Positions 44,101-54,425 of a stretch of DNA of 64,000 bases are shown piece after piece. Source of the DNA: Candidula unifasciata (lineage: Eukaryota > Mollusca > Gastropoda > Stylommatophora > Geomitridae). Under the pieces are notes generated by a model, which saw only the letters and a list, made by a program, of their open reading frames with translations, had not been told where the DNA came from and did no database searches. The stretch's first letter is position 1. Each line of letters opens with the position of its first letter. The stretch spans positions 5,001-69,000 of the forward strand of contig CAJHNH020000817.1 in assembly GCA_905116865.2 (NCBI GenBank). The letters run 5' to 3'. Position numbers and translations under genes: made by a program.

Positions 44101-44947
44101 TGATGTTAGGCAGGTTCAAATTTTTGAGTTTTTCAAATAACTGCTCCTGTAAAAAAAACATTTCCTCTTCACTTTCAATTCTTGCCAAATTTCCATTAAA
44201 ATACTTTTTGCAGTAATCAGATGCTTTAAGCCACGTAGTGTCTTTAAAGTCTGGGGATATTCTAAAGCAGGTAAGCATATTGAGCCCTGTTGTGTGTTTA
44301 AATAGAACCCATTGTGGTCCACACGTTTCACATATCGCCATCTGTAAATACCTTGTTGAATAACTTCTATCAATATGTGGTAACACAAGCGTATCGGTCA
44401 GGTGCACTATTTCCTCTACAAGTTTACTGCCAAATATCACTGTAAAGATCTTCACTTTCGAACTGAGTTGTTGTACAATGGAGGGAACTTTTCTGATTTC
44501 TTCTTGTGTCAGACTTTTACCATTAAGAAAGACAACACAGATATGAACAGCATTATTTCTAACTCCACTCATTTCAGCAAACAAACGTTCAATAATTTGT
44601 ATTTTTAGCTCCAGACGTGATCTGACATCTCTGATGGGTACCTCCAGAATGTCTGTTTTTTGAAACTGTGTTCGGCTGCCAAAACATATCACTTCCATGA
44701 AAGCTCCAATGGCTGATATTCATGGTCTCGTTGCGAACACTGAATCTGTCAACCACGATGGCTGCCCTCCACTTTGAGCTGTTTCCACTTAAAGATTGCT
44801 CTATTAAGTTCCAACTGAGGGTATGTATCAAAGAATACTGCTTCAGGAATGATAGTTCTTCGTCATAGTCCAACAGTGACAATAAATCCGTGTCTTCTTC
44901 GAAGCAACCTTTCAACGGAAAATGTCCCTGTATGCTGGCACACATCA
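41120..44947 (-). CDS. GRL101-like receptor: (vWA-like)-C-type lectin-LDLa-LRR-7TM GPCR
   Basis: A giant leucine-rich-repeat GPCR on one very long exon. The 1192-codon frame (44698-41120) shows, by residue: the end of a von Willebrand A-like fold (1-120); a C-type lectin domain (127-286, with C144, NLARIESEEE, HIGLTRD, W269-I-N and a closing C284); a linker; LDL-receptor A modules (about 395-426, 562-600, 602-637, with acidic calcium-site residues CDKIKDCGDDSDEKFC) and a degenerate Cys-rich stretch between; LRRs (672-870); a Cys hinge (858-884); and seven helices (TM1 894-916, TM2 928-950, TM3 972-1001 with DRF instead of DRY, TM4 1015-1036, TM5 1061-1086, TM6 1111-1137, TM7 1147-1169 with NPVLY). 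LDLa plus LRR plus 7TM is the plan of Lymnaea GRL101. The lectin and vWA-like regions would add ligand binding. The exon begins at 44947 after a strong acceptor (TTTTTCCTTGCAG, phase 1). The signal-peptide exon is upstream and not found. Between 44699 and about 44765 the vWA-like frame switches by one base, so this copy is either a sequencing error or a broken gene. The ligand is unknown. Confidence 0.85.
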
Positions 44948-46040
44948 CTGCAAGGAAAAAGGAAAAAAATATCATGTATGTGCACACATAGTTTACTCAG
45001 GAATTTTTAGGTGATTATGTTCTGTGGGCAGCAATATAAACCGGTACGCGTGTAAAAGCCATGCAAAAACACAGTTCAATATAATAGAAATACAAACCAA
45101 CGACTAATTAAAAAGCCGTGATTGTGCATACAGATATCTAGGCATCCCTTGCAAAACATGGCTGTAATAATAACGCACAGTACAGATTCTCAGTTATTCG
45201 TCTCTCCCATTGCCCCAAAGATTGTGTTTTCATTACCCCATGTTCACACTCATGCAGGTCCACTTCTGCCTCTTCTTCACTAGTGGTCTCATTACTTTCC
45301 AAATCTTTGTGATGTTTAAAATCCTCAAAACATTGAGGCTGTAAGACAAATGATATTTTTAAATAGTTAATATTAATGTTTGTTTTATTTTTCATTTAGT
45401 TAGTGCACAACTCTACCCCCCTACCCCTACCCCCCCCCCCCCCCCACACTTTTTTTTCCAAAAAAAAACATAAGATTTCAAAAGTAATGAATTTTGCTTT
45501 CTAAAGAAAAGCATTGCTAACTGCTTACTGACTCACATCCGTATATTTTCACAGAATCACAAGGCAGATAAATCCTGATCAAGAGCTTGATTGAAATATA
45601 TATGTGATTTTGGACAAACTTTAGAAATACCCCTGAAACGGCACTATAAAAAGCCAGCCTGCATACAACGGGCATCGTATGTGAAAATCTTGAACTGCTG
45701 TTTGGTCTAAAACATAAACAAGAGATGAATACATATTATCTTTCAAACAATGCGAAAAAAAGGAAATTTGAAACTGTGTACCAACGGTGGCGCTAAGGTT
45801 AGCATAGGTCCCAAAGGCTCTAAAAAGATCTTGCCATTTGTCATTTACCACCGTGTGACACAGAAGCAGCCAATCAATCGTTTCCTGGCACACCTGCATA
45901 ACTTAGAGAAAATATCTCAAGGACGCTTATGACCCTACATCATGCATACAACATAAACATGACTGGTAGAGCTCCCAACGAGATATATCTGACAGCTGCC
46001 GTGGCAGTGCGGCAGTTCGCTCCCTGGCGTAGCCGGAATT
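44948..46040. other. Upstream intron/flank of the receptor; C and A runs
   Basis: On the minus strand this is intron or 5' flank of the receptor. C-rich and A-rich runs lie at about 45420-45470. No dispersed element was recognised, and no exon with a signal peptide in phase 1 was found. Confidence 0.45.
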
Positions 46041-46044
46041 TTCT

Positions 46045-46210
46045 TCAAAAATGACCTAGGCTCCCAGGTTGACCCAGCCTTGAGTTGGTACGGGGTGCTG
46101 TCCCGGGAAGTAGAGGCGGCCGGTGTGATGCTGACCACATCACCCATCTTGAGACGTTGTTCTCTAAAAATAGGTCTAGCCCTATATGCCCTTTAGGCGT
46201 ATATTCAAAC
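46045..46210 (+). mobile_element. SINE family C, body
   Basis: CTAGGCTCCCAGGTTGACCC, AGCCTTGAGTTGGTACGGGG, AGGCGGCCGGTGTGATGCTG and TCTAGCCCTATATGCCC. Closest to 25022-25165. The head is missing. Confidence 0.75.
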
Positions 46211-46339
46211 ATACAGTCGGCAAGGACGTTTGACACAAGGAGCCTCAGTATATCCATATATCTGAACAAGTCTTCGCGGGATATGTCTATTCATGTGTGA
46301 TTCTTATCTCTTTGGTTAAACATGGCTTACCGGGATAAG

Positions 46340-46682
46340 TAAATACACGGAGATTACGTATGAATGTCTTAAGTGTCAGCAGCAATTGGGATCAAATAGG
46401 AATGTTCTCTGTACGAGCAGCAGTGCAGATCTCCTTTGAATGTGTTATGTGTCGGCAGCAATGGAGATCTCATGTGAATGTCTTATGTGTCAGCAGCAAT
46501 GGAGATCCCATGTGAATGCCCTATGTGTCGGCAGCAATGAAGATCCCATGTGAATATCTTATGTGTCAGCAGCAATGGAGATCCCTAGTGAATATCTTAT
46601 GTGTCAGCAGCAATGGAGATCCCATGTGAATATCTTATGTGTCGGCAGCAGTGGAGATCTCCTGTGAATGCCTTATCTGTCA
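46340..46682. repeat. 38-bp minisatellite, about 8-9 copies
   Basis: The unit is ATGTGAATGTCTTATGTGTC followed by AGCAGCAATGGAGATCCC (38 bp). The first two units are diverged. It ends against dispersed repeat G. Confidence 0.9.
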
Positions 46683-46691
46683 AAAGCAGCA

Positions 46692-46832
46692 TGAACCAGA
46701 ACAAAGGAGCAAACTTTATTTTCAAAGGATTACAAATTGGGCATGCAGGCTCGTCGGACTTTCGGCCCTTCTAAATACTTATCTTTCAGAGTACCAATGC
46801 CTGTTATCAATAATGCATGTTATGTTTACAAT
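46692..46832 (+). repeat. Dispersed repeat G, copy 2
   Basis: AAAGGAGCAAACTTTATTTT, then CAAAGGATTACAAATTGGGC, ATGCAGGCTCGTC and CAATAATGCATGTTATGTTTA. It matches 25898-26012. From 46835 to 47200 only AT-rich sequence and a short G run. Confidence 0.75.
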
Positions 46833-47204
46833 AACAGACAGATACAGAGATAAATTAGTGATCTCCGCATTTTTAATAATTCATTATGCTAGCATTTTTC
46901 CCCCATATTATTTATAAGTTTATGTTTTACATTTTTTTTAAACAAAAAAACAAAGGCCGTGTTTATAAGCAGTCTGCAGATCTACCTTTAAAAATCTAAT
47001 TAATATGATAACACATGCATTTAATTATGGATCAGGGAAAACATTTATCCTCTCTTAATCACATTTTGTTTTTATCTTTAAAGATTGGGTCGCGGTTGGG
47101 GGAGAGGAAGGAAGGGGGGGGGGTGTTGAGGTAGTCTTGGAATTCACTCAATATGGGCACCACCTGAAAAAGTTGGAGATCACTGAGACATACGATGTAC
47201 ACAT

Positions 47205-47725
47205 CGCTTGAATGTTGAATTAAGAATCGACATCACAGCCCTCGCGACACCCCCATAAGCCGTCCGTCCCCATCTCCAGCAGCAAGCGAAGAGTTAAAAT
47301 GCCGACGGTACCAGTAACTTTCTGACTGTATAACTGTCTCGCCTTTCCCCTGAGTGTCGAGCGTCGGCCAGATCACCTTGTAACTCCTCGCAGTGCCATT
47401 CTCCTCAGACCGTAATGATCTATCTGTTCCTCGCACTGTTCACTAGCTCCCAAAGGCCCCTCACAACATCCAGCTTGTCATATATCAGTTCACCACCAAG
47501 TGGTGCAGAACCGGCCACTCTATCGGCCTGCTTATTTTCCAACACACCGCCATGACCTGGAGAAAATATCCAAAGGATCCTTACTACCCGGGACCTCTGA
47601 AGTGATGCTTGCCACTCTGCATAGAGCATGCCTGTTTCCACATTTCTCAGCATTCTCTGTGAGTCAGTTACAAAGACGACATGTGTGTACAGCTAATTCA
47701 CAAGCCAGCGGAAGGCAGCAGTGAC
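47205..47725 (-). mobile_element. LINE family E: RNase H/3' end
   Basis: The minus frame reads RILWIFSPGHGGVLENKQAD, then RVAGSAPLGGELIYDKLDVV. It carries the retroelement RNase H C-terminal motif (SPGH.G(V)..N.QAD). The 3' end (TGTTGAATTAAGAATCGACA on the plus strand) is at the left. It is the best-preserved copy of this family in the window, but truncated and frameshifted. Confidence 0.7.
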
Positions 47726-48360
47726 TGCCTCCATCTCCATTCTCAAACTCGACGTTGTGATATCATATACCAGGCTTTGTTGCACCAAACCGCATCGCTT
47801 ACAATATATAAGTGCGTATATTTTGACACATTTCAACATACCGTCTGCAGAATAGCATGTCACCAACATCGAAAGAAACAACTTAGAAAACATTTCTGAT
47901 TATCAATTTTTTACGAGTTAAAATGTATCTAGTCGTTTCAGGTATTGTTTTGCTTTAGCCTTCCACACTTGACGCGATATTTGTCACGAAATATGTAAGT
48001 ATAGCACTCACAAACATAATGTGTGCATAAAGATGGATCCCGCAGTTTATATGCATGTTAGATCTGCTGGTAGCAATATATGGCCTCAATTTCTTCACAG
48101 GGGATTGAAATTAATTATGGATTTCAACCACTTGTCAAATTGTCTGTTTAATCAGGCGATGCTGGGGATTGATACTTGTTACACATCAGGGGCGACGACA
48201 TGAGGAAAATATGGAGTGGGAGAGGGAATTCATATAGATAATGTAATGTGATGAATTACAAATCAGTGTAATGACACGTATAAAATTATGGGAAAGTTAT
48301 AAACAAACGCTGATATAAAAATCTTCTTTTTGTGATTAGAAAGGGGATAGGGGCGCCTGT
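47726..48360. other. No gene seen
   Basis: Unique AT-rich sequence. Nothing recognised. Confidence 0.5.
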
Positions 48361-48374
48361 GCACATTATATGTA

Positions 48375-48656
48375 AGTAAAGAAAGTAAAGTTCCCTTATC
48401 ACGCCTTTCGGCGCATCGGGCACATGGGCAGAGCGTCCCATATTTTTACAGACCATCAGCACTCTGTGGGTAATGTGGTCAGCATTACGCCGGCTGTCTT
48501 TACTTTCCCAGGACAGCCCATCCTGGTACCCATTTTAGGCTGGGTCGACCTGCGACGTCCCATACCACGACACAAATCCACGCAGCCTGCACGGGTTTCG
48601 ATCGCGGTATGCTGGCTTACGAGTCGGACTCGCAACGCCTTAGCCACGGACGCCGC
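48375..48656 (-). mobile_element. SINE family B, full length, with target-site duplication
   Basis: Reverse-complement match to 54026-54290. The plus strand has TTTCGGCGCATCGGGCACAT, CAGCACTCTGTGGGTAATGT, GGTTTCGATCGCGGTATGCTG and CGCCTTAGCCACGGACGCCGC (the tRNA-like head, right side). Flanks: ACATTATATGTA occurs both at 48363-48374 and at 48657-48668 (12 bp, or 14 bp with the shared GC). Confidence 0.88.
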
Positions 48657-48659
48657 ACA

Positions 48660-48781
<122 letters not shown>

Positions 48782-49289
48782 AAAGAGCGGGGTGGCTTGG
48801 TGACGTAGGGAGGGGGCAGCTGGAGTACGGAACACACGAGTGTCATCATTGCGGGGGGGGGGGTGAAAATATAGAAAAATATGTTTTATACATATTTGGA
48901 AGTATATGGAAGGGGCGATGGGACATTTTATGCATCGGGTACAAAATGCTTTACTACGCCACTGTTTTGGACTCAAGGGACCTGACTCGCCAGAATCTGG
49001 CGCCTTTGAACATTGCCAAAGTCAGCCCTTTCTTGTCTAAATCCACATGAATAAATTATCTGATGTGCGATTAGTAGCACGCATGACTTCCATCCTGGCG
49101 ACCATGCCATTGAATCACCATGGAGACGCATTTTAAAAATTAACCCGCACCTCGAGATTGGCCCAAAATCAACTGCAGATCATTGTTCTGAGTAGTGAAG
49201 TCGAACAGCGTGATATCGACCATTTAGGATGCCGGTCGTTTCACGAGTGGGCCTGAGATTAACAAAACATGCCGAGGGCAACATTCTTT

Positions 49290-50250
49290 ATAGAGTTGGC
49301 AGCGTAATACAGTATCTACCATCGTCCCCATTCGTTTCCTCAAGACTGGGCAGATTCAAAAAGGCAAGGTCAACCGAGACGCATTCGCTCCATCTGTGCT
49401 AGACTCTGCGAGGGACTGGTTACTGGCGGTTGATCTGCCAGGCCATGAAAGGTACCCTGAGTTAATCCGGAAGACCGGCCTGCGACCTGACATAGTTCTC
49501 CACTCGGCGGAGAAACGGCAGCTCATCCTGATTTAGCTGACCGTCCCGTATGAGTCGCGTATGGATTAAAATCACATGTACAAGCTCGAGAAATACAGTG
49601 ATTTAGCAGCCGGTCTGAGGAGAGACGAGGCGTACACAGTACGGGTCTTTGTCGTCGAATTGGGAGCGAGAGGCCTCGTTTCCACTTTGCTCTACAATGT
49701 GGTTAAAGAACTAGGATTGCGCGGTAATGAACGGAAACGAACACTCAAACGGCTGGGCGAGGCAGCCGAGAGAGCCTCGAGCTAGCTTTGGACGCAACGA
49801 AACAACGTAGGGGACGGGCCTCGGTGAGCTGGTCCGGGTTTCTAGTGGAAAAGGGTTTATCACCCCTTGAAAGTACATCGTGTCCGAATTGTCTGCCAGT
49901 GATCCTCTGCCACCTGCTAACAAAAGTCCAACATGTGTCCGGTATACCAATCGTAAGCTTGTCGCTCGGTCGTCCAGGTATGCTGACTGTTCTAATTAGG
50001 CTACCGCGATGACTTCTTATCTCACAGTACCACCTGCAAATCACCAAGTCGTCTTGTCCCTATCCGAAAGAAAACACCATCTGGTAATTTCGTGCAGCAG
50101 GGTACCAGCCCTGGCTTCATGAACTCAGGTGGGCCCACCTCTGAAAACGTCTAGGAGATCGTGGGCCGTAACGTTTGTCGACAAGGATAACTTCTACTGA
50201 TGACTGGTAGATCCCTGCTGTACTTGCTCCCTGTGAGTTTATTCCTATCA
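49290..50250 (+). mobile_element. R2-like LINE, endonuclease C-terminus
   Basis: Frame pieces: DLPGHERYPELIRKTGLRPD, then IVLHSAEKRQLILI, stop, LTVPYESRMD, and then MYKLEKYSDLAAGLRRDEAY, VRVFVVELGARGLVSTLLYN and LKRLGEAAERASS. The RPD...E.TVP layout is the PD-(D/E) signature of the restriction-like endonuclease that R2-type LINEs carry after the reverse transcriptase. Here the acidic codon after LILI is TAG. The equivalent codon in the 62.3-kb copy is GAG. It is a dead copy. Relatives: 29500-30010 and 61855-64000. Confidence 0.65.
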
Positions 50251-50299
50251 AGAGATATTTATAAATAAAAGTAACAAAACGTGACACATTACACGGAGG

Positions 50300-51735
50300 C
50301 AGAAAGTGTCATTTGATCCCCCATCTAGAGTGACTATTCATGTGTAAAAATAATTGTCTGGGACTCAATGTTTAGAGGTAGGAAACAAACAAGTTGTTGG
50401 GAACATTTCTTTGTAAAATTTGTTTTTGACTCCTATATTGCCTATTTTTCTGTGACCAGGGAGCTCCAATGTGTCCAATTTTCCATCTAGATTATCTCCT
50501 TAAGTGTGAAATGACAAACTGGGACTAAATTTTCAACTTTTGGAATATGTCAGATTTTGGCCAAAAAATACAGTCCTGTGGAAAAATCTCAATTTTAGAA
50601 ACTTGCTTTCAGATTGCTCCAAAATGTCAAATCAGACGTCTAGAGTACATACCCTGCATCTAGTCTATTCATGTGTAAAAAAAATTGCCTGGTACTCAAT
50701 GTTTAGTGGTAGGACACCAAAATGTTGTTGGGAACATTTCTTTGTACAATTTGTTTTTCACTCTTATCTTATCAATTTTTCTGCGACCAGCGAGCTCCAA
50801 CGTGTCCAATTTCTTATCTAGATTATCTCTTCAGGTATAAAATTATTGACTGAGACTAAATTTTCAACCTTTCGAAAATGTCAGATTTTGACAAAACGGG
50901 ACAAGCCTGTGGCAAAATCTCAGTTTTAGACATTTTCGCTCCCAGATTGTTCCCAAATGTCAAATTAGACGTATAGATTACCTACTCTGCATCTAAAGTG
51001 TCTTTTTATGTGTAAAATAAATGTCTGGGACTCAATGTTTAGTGGTGGGACAACAAAATATTGTTTAGCACATTTTTTTGGAAAATTAGTTTTTCAATCT
51101 TATCTTGTCTATTTTTCTGCAACCAGAAATCTCCAATGGGTCCAACTTCTCATCTAGATTATCTCTTAAAGTGTAAAATGATAGACTGAAACTACATTTT
51201 CAAATTTTGGAAAGTTTCTAAAATTGAGATTTTTCCCACAGGCCTGTCATGTTTGGCCAAAATCTGAGATTTACACTTGAAGAGATAATCTAGATGAGAA
51301 ATTTGACACTTTGGAGCTCGCTGGTCACAGAAAAATATAGAAGATAAGATTGAAAAACAAATTTTACAATGGAATGTTCCTAACAACTTTCTGGTGTCCT
51401 ACCACTAAACATTGAGTCCCAAACAATTATTTTACACATGAACAGACAGTCTAGATGCAGAGTAGGTAATCTATACGTCTGGTTTGACATTTTGAAGCAA
51501 TCTAGGAGCAAAAATATCTAAAATTGTGAATTTTCCACAGGCTTGATATGTTTGGCCAAAATCTGACATTTTCTAAAAGATGAAAATTCAGTCTCAGTCA
51601 ATCATTTTACACTTAAAGTGATAATCTAGATGAGAAATTGAACACTTTTTAGCTCGCTGGTAGCTGAAAAATTTATCAGATAAAAGTGAAAAAACAAATT
51701 TTACAAAGAAAGGTTCCCAACAACTTTTCAAGCAT
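50300..51735. repeat. 330-bp unit, direct copies then inverted copies
   Basis: About 330-bp units run in direct orientation from 50310 (unit starts CATCTAGAGTGACTATTCATGT; landmarks CTGGGACTCAATGTTTAG, GACCAGGGAGCTCCAATGTG and CAGATTTTGGCC recur near 50370, 50700 and 51030). From about 51215 the same landmarks occur reverse-complemented (TGGCCAAAATCTGA, GGAGCTCGCTGGTCACAG and CACTAAACATTGAGTCCC). So roughly 2.7 direct units face about 1.6 inverted units. No coding frame was found. Confidence 0.8.
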
Positions 51736-52965
51736 GTCGTAAGATTTGACTAATTCTGGGTTCCTTTGAAGTCGGAGTTCATCTGCCTCAGAGAAAAGGA
51801 ACCAACAGTACGCATATAAATATGTAACACGTGTGTGCACGAAACGCTCGATTCTGGAACAAGTCTTAAGTTCAGAAGTGGATGAACAACCAGACCTTTC
51901 CGCTGGAGTTTACAGCCAGTAAAAGCAAAGAAGACCACAACTGTTCCACTTTTAAATAATCGGCTAAAGGGAATGCATTGTCGTTTAATTTCTATTAATG
52001 AAGGAGTCTGGGGGCTAAGGCGTTGCGAACGCGCTTTGTAATGCCGGGGTGCCGGGCTCGATCCCAGCTGCAGACCCTGCGCCTTGTGTTTGGTTTCGAC
52101 AGTGGTATCGAGAAGCCGACCTTCCAGACAGCAATGGCAAACTACTGAACGTAAATTTGCCTTAAAAAACCACAACAAAATTGCTGGCTTTGGTTTTGCA
52201 ATGTCCTGTAAAGGATACGCAACTAACTTTTTTTTTTTTCATTATTAGTAAAAATAAGGAATATATTTGCAAGATCACAGTAATTATGTTATATAATTCT
52301 CTAAAGATCTCTAAGTCATAACTAAAACATGTCCTCCTTGACTTCATAAGCACAGAATGATTGACTGGTCACCGCATAGCTGTGGTGTCTCACACTGCCA
52401 AGCTCATGTATTTTATTGAGTTCGTGCACTGCACTGAGATTCTTCAGACGCAGGCTTGAGTTCCAAGTAGAACGAAGCACTGATTGGTTACACCCATGTG
52501 CCGTGATGTTGATCCGTAGAAATAACATAAACACAGAATGATTGACTGTCATTTCTTTCAAAGGGCCCTTCTTTTCTCTACTCCTGGAATGCGTCAAGGC
52601 GTCAGGGCAGGGAGAGATCTATGAAATGGGCTCTTCTCTTCGCTTCGTGTAGAGTACTTTTCAGTGTCTCTGATATTTCCTGCTGTCCATGTTCTGCGTG
52701 GTCGACCTCTGGATCTGTTACCGCTGTCTGTCACAAATATCGGTTGTTGCACGCTGATTTGGGAGAGTTTTAATATTGTGGGAAGGGACAAAGGGGTATG
52801 ATAATTATTTCCGGGAGTTTAAGGGAATGTCCCGTGAACAGTGTCAACATTGGCCCAAGTGGTGAGGGGGAGTCAATATTGACACTGAATTTACAACTTT
52901 TTAGGGGGTGTAGACAAGGGGTCCTGCTTGTGCTGCTAGTGCTGTCGCCACGGACTGTGCAGGTT
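51731..52965 (+). repeat. Duplicated segment, copy 2 (partner 36180-36992)
   Basis: It matches copy 1 over 51731-51938 and again from about 52340 to 52965 with few differences. The 400 bp between (51939-52340) are absent from copy 1 and contain a SINE A. A SINE D 3' portion lies at 52405-52520. The copy ends at GTGCAGGTTAGG, where a minus-strand SINE A begins. Confidence 0.85.
52010..52235 (+). mobile_element. SINE family A copy inside duplicated segment
   Basis: GGGGCTAAGGCGTTGCGAAC, GCCGGGCTCGATCCCAGCTG (box B), GTTTCGACAGTGGTATCGAG, ACTACTGAACGTAAATTTGCC and GATACGCAACTAAC, then a T run. It lies in the part of copy 2 that copy 1 lacks. Confidence 0.8.
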
Positions 52966-52967
52966 AG

Positions 52968-53188
52968 GTTAGTTGCGTATCCTTTATATGACGTCGCAGA
53001 ACCAACAGTGTGCTTTTTCTAGGCAAATTTACGTCCAGTTGTTTGCCATTGCCCCTGGACGGTCGGCTTTCTTGATACCACTGTCGAAACCAACGCAAGG
53101 CGCATGCCCCGCAGCTGGGATCGAACCCGGCATCCCGGCTTTACGAAGCGTTCGCATCGACTTAGCCACAGAGCCGACAGCTAACAAC
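52968..53188 (-). mobile_element. SINE family A copy
   Basis: Plus strand: TTAGTTGCGTATCCTTTATA, ACTGTCGAAACCAACGCAAGG, CAGCTGGGATCGAACCCGGC and CTTAGCCACAGAGCCGAC. Full length. No duplication of the flanks was seen, and the insertion coincides with the end of the duplicated segment. Confidence 0.85.
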
Positions 53189-53338
53189 TAACTATAAGAA
53201 TATTGAGATTCTTCCATTCACAAGACGCTGAAGGCAAGCCCCCTGGTAGAAGACATGAGGTGAAAGGTTAAACAACTTCCTGTCTTTCACTGCGAGCAGT
53301 AGCTGTGCAATAGTCGTGATGCCCCCACCTTTGCGTCA

Positions 53339-53400
53339 TTCAACAACAACAACAACAACAACAATAACAACAATAAAAGACCATACAATCACAGCATTCA
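53339..53400. repeat. (CAA)n microsatellite
   Basis: Nine or so CAA/AAC triplets at 53340-53367, then AATAACAACAATAA. Confidence 0.85.
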
Positions 53401-53499
53401 CAATAACCAGCAATATTAACAACACAAACATTTAGGTCATCGGTCTTTCTCTAGTTTTTTTATTTGTAACCTATCCAGCTCGAGACGGTTTGATCCTTT

Positions 53500-53885
53500 G
53501 GATGTTTTATCTAGGGTATGCCGGTGTGTTGGGAAAGGAGCAGACAGATAAACCGGCTGGCTCTGCACCACTTGGTTGTAAATTTATGTATGACAAGTTA
53601 TATATTGTAAGGGCCCTTTGGGGCGAATAAACATTGCGGAGGTGCAGATAGATCATTACGGTCTAAGTAGAATGGCGCTAAAAAGGAATTACCAGGAGAT
53701 CTGGCCGACGCTCAACACTCAGGCGAAGGAGGAGACGGATAAACAAGCAGACGGTTACTAGTACCATCGGAACTGGAACTCTTCGCTTGCTGCTGAAGAT
53801 GGGGACTAGGCATTTATGGAAGTGTCCCGAGTGCTGTGTTGTCGATTCTCAATTCAACATTCCACATAAAGGGTGTGATAGTAGA
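53500..53885 (+). mobile_element. LINE family E: RNase H/3' end
   Basis: GTGTTGGGAAAGGAGCAGAC, AGATAAACCGGCTGGCTCTG, GCACCACTTGG, then GACGCTCAACACTCAGGCGA and GTCCCGAGTGCTGTGTTGTC match 7405-7745 and (in reverse) 47205-47725. Dead. Confidence 0.65.
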
Positions 53886-53924
53886 AAATCTAGCATCAAC
53901 ATAGTTTTCTGATATTTGTGTGTC

Positions 53925-54425
53925 TTTTACAAGACGTTGCACAACCAACCTCAACTGTTGTTGGCTGCTTGTGATTTCACTAAACAATTTACATTAAGTA
54001 GTTTGCTATTGCCTACTGAATGGTCGCGGCGTCCGTGGCTAAGGCGTTGCGAGTCCGACTCGTAAGCCAGCATACCGCGATCGAAACCCACTGCAGGCTG
54101 AGTGGATTTATGTCATGGTATGGGACGTCGCAGGTCGACTCAGCCTAAAATGGGTACAGTAAAGACAGCCGGCGTAATGCTGACCACATTACCCACAGAG
54201 TGCTGATGGTCTGTATAAATATGGGACACTCTGCCCAAATTCCCGATGCGCCGAAAGGCGTGAAAAGGGAACTTTACTTTTTTTTTTTTTACTGAATGGT
54301 CTGCCCTCGATGCAGCTGTCAAACCAACCCAAGTCGGTCTGCTGCCAAATCGCTCGCAACTGGGATCGAACCCGATGCTTCGGAACTACAAGATAGGTGT
54401 GCAACGCTGACATTGCTTTCAATCA
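53925..54425 (-). mobile_element. SINE family A, split by a SINE B insertion
   Basis: Minus-strand SINE A: the 3' part (TACAAGACGTTGCACAACCA and GTAGTTTGCTATTGCC) is at 53925-54025. The head part (GATGCAGCTGTCAAACCAAC and CGCAACTGGGATCGAACCCG) is at 54302-54415. The two halves are separated by a complete SINE B. Confidence 0.85.
54026..54290 (+). mobile_element. SINE family B, full length, nested, perfect 11-bp duplication
   Basis: It begins GCGGCGTCCGTGGCTAAGGC (box A region) with box B at GCGATCGAAACCC. The body holds TGGGACGTCGCAGGTCGACT, CCGGCGTAATGCTGACCACA and GCGCCGAAAGGCGTG, and it ends TTTACTTTTTTTTTTTTT. ACTGAATGGTC occurs directly before (54015-54025) and directly after (54291-54301) the element, a perfect target-site duplication. 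SINEs of this kind are moved by LINE machinery. Confidence 0.92.

Noticed and set aside
44947..44987. Signal-peptide-like start MCTYMIFFSFFLAVMCA for the receptor
   Set aside because: The hydrophobic run is the translated polypyrimidine tract of a strong splice acceptor (TTTTTCCTTGCAG), so it is most likely intron.
45237..45338. Possible minus-strand exon (PQCFEDFKHHKDLESNE) with acceptor TTGTCTTACAG and donor GTAATG, upstream of the receptor
   Set aside because: It begins and ends in phase 0, whereas the receptor exon at 44947 needs a phase-1 predecessor. There is no homology and no signal peptide.
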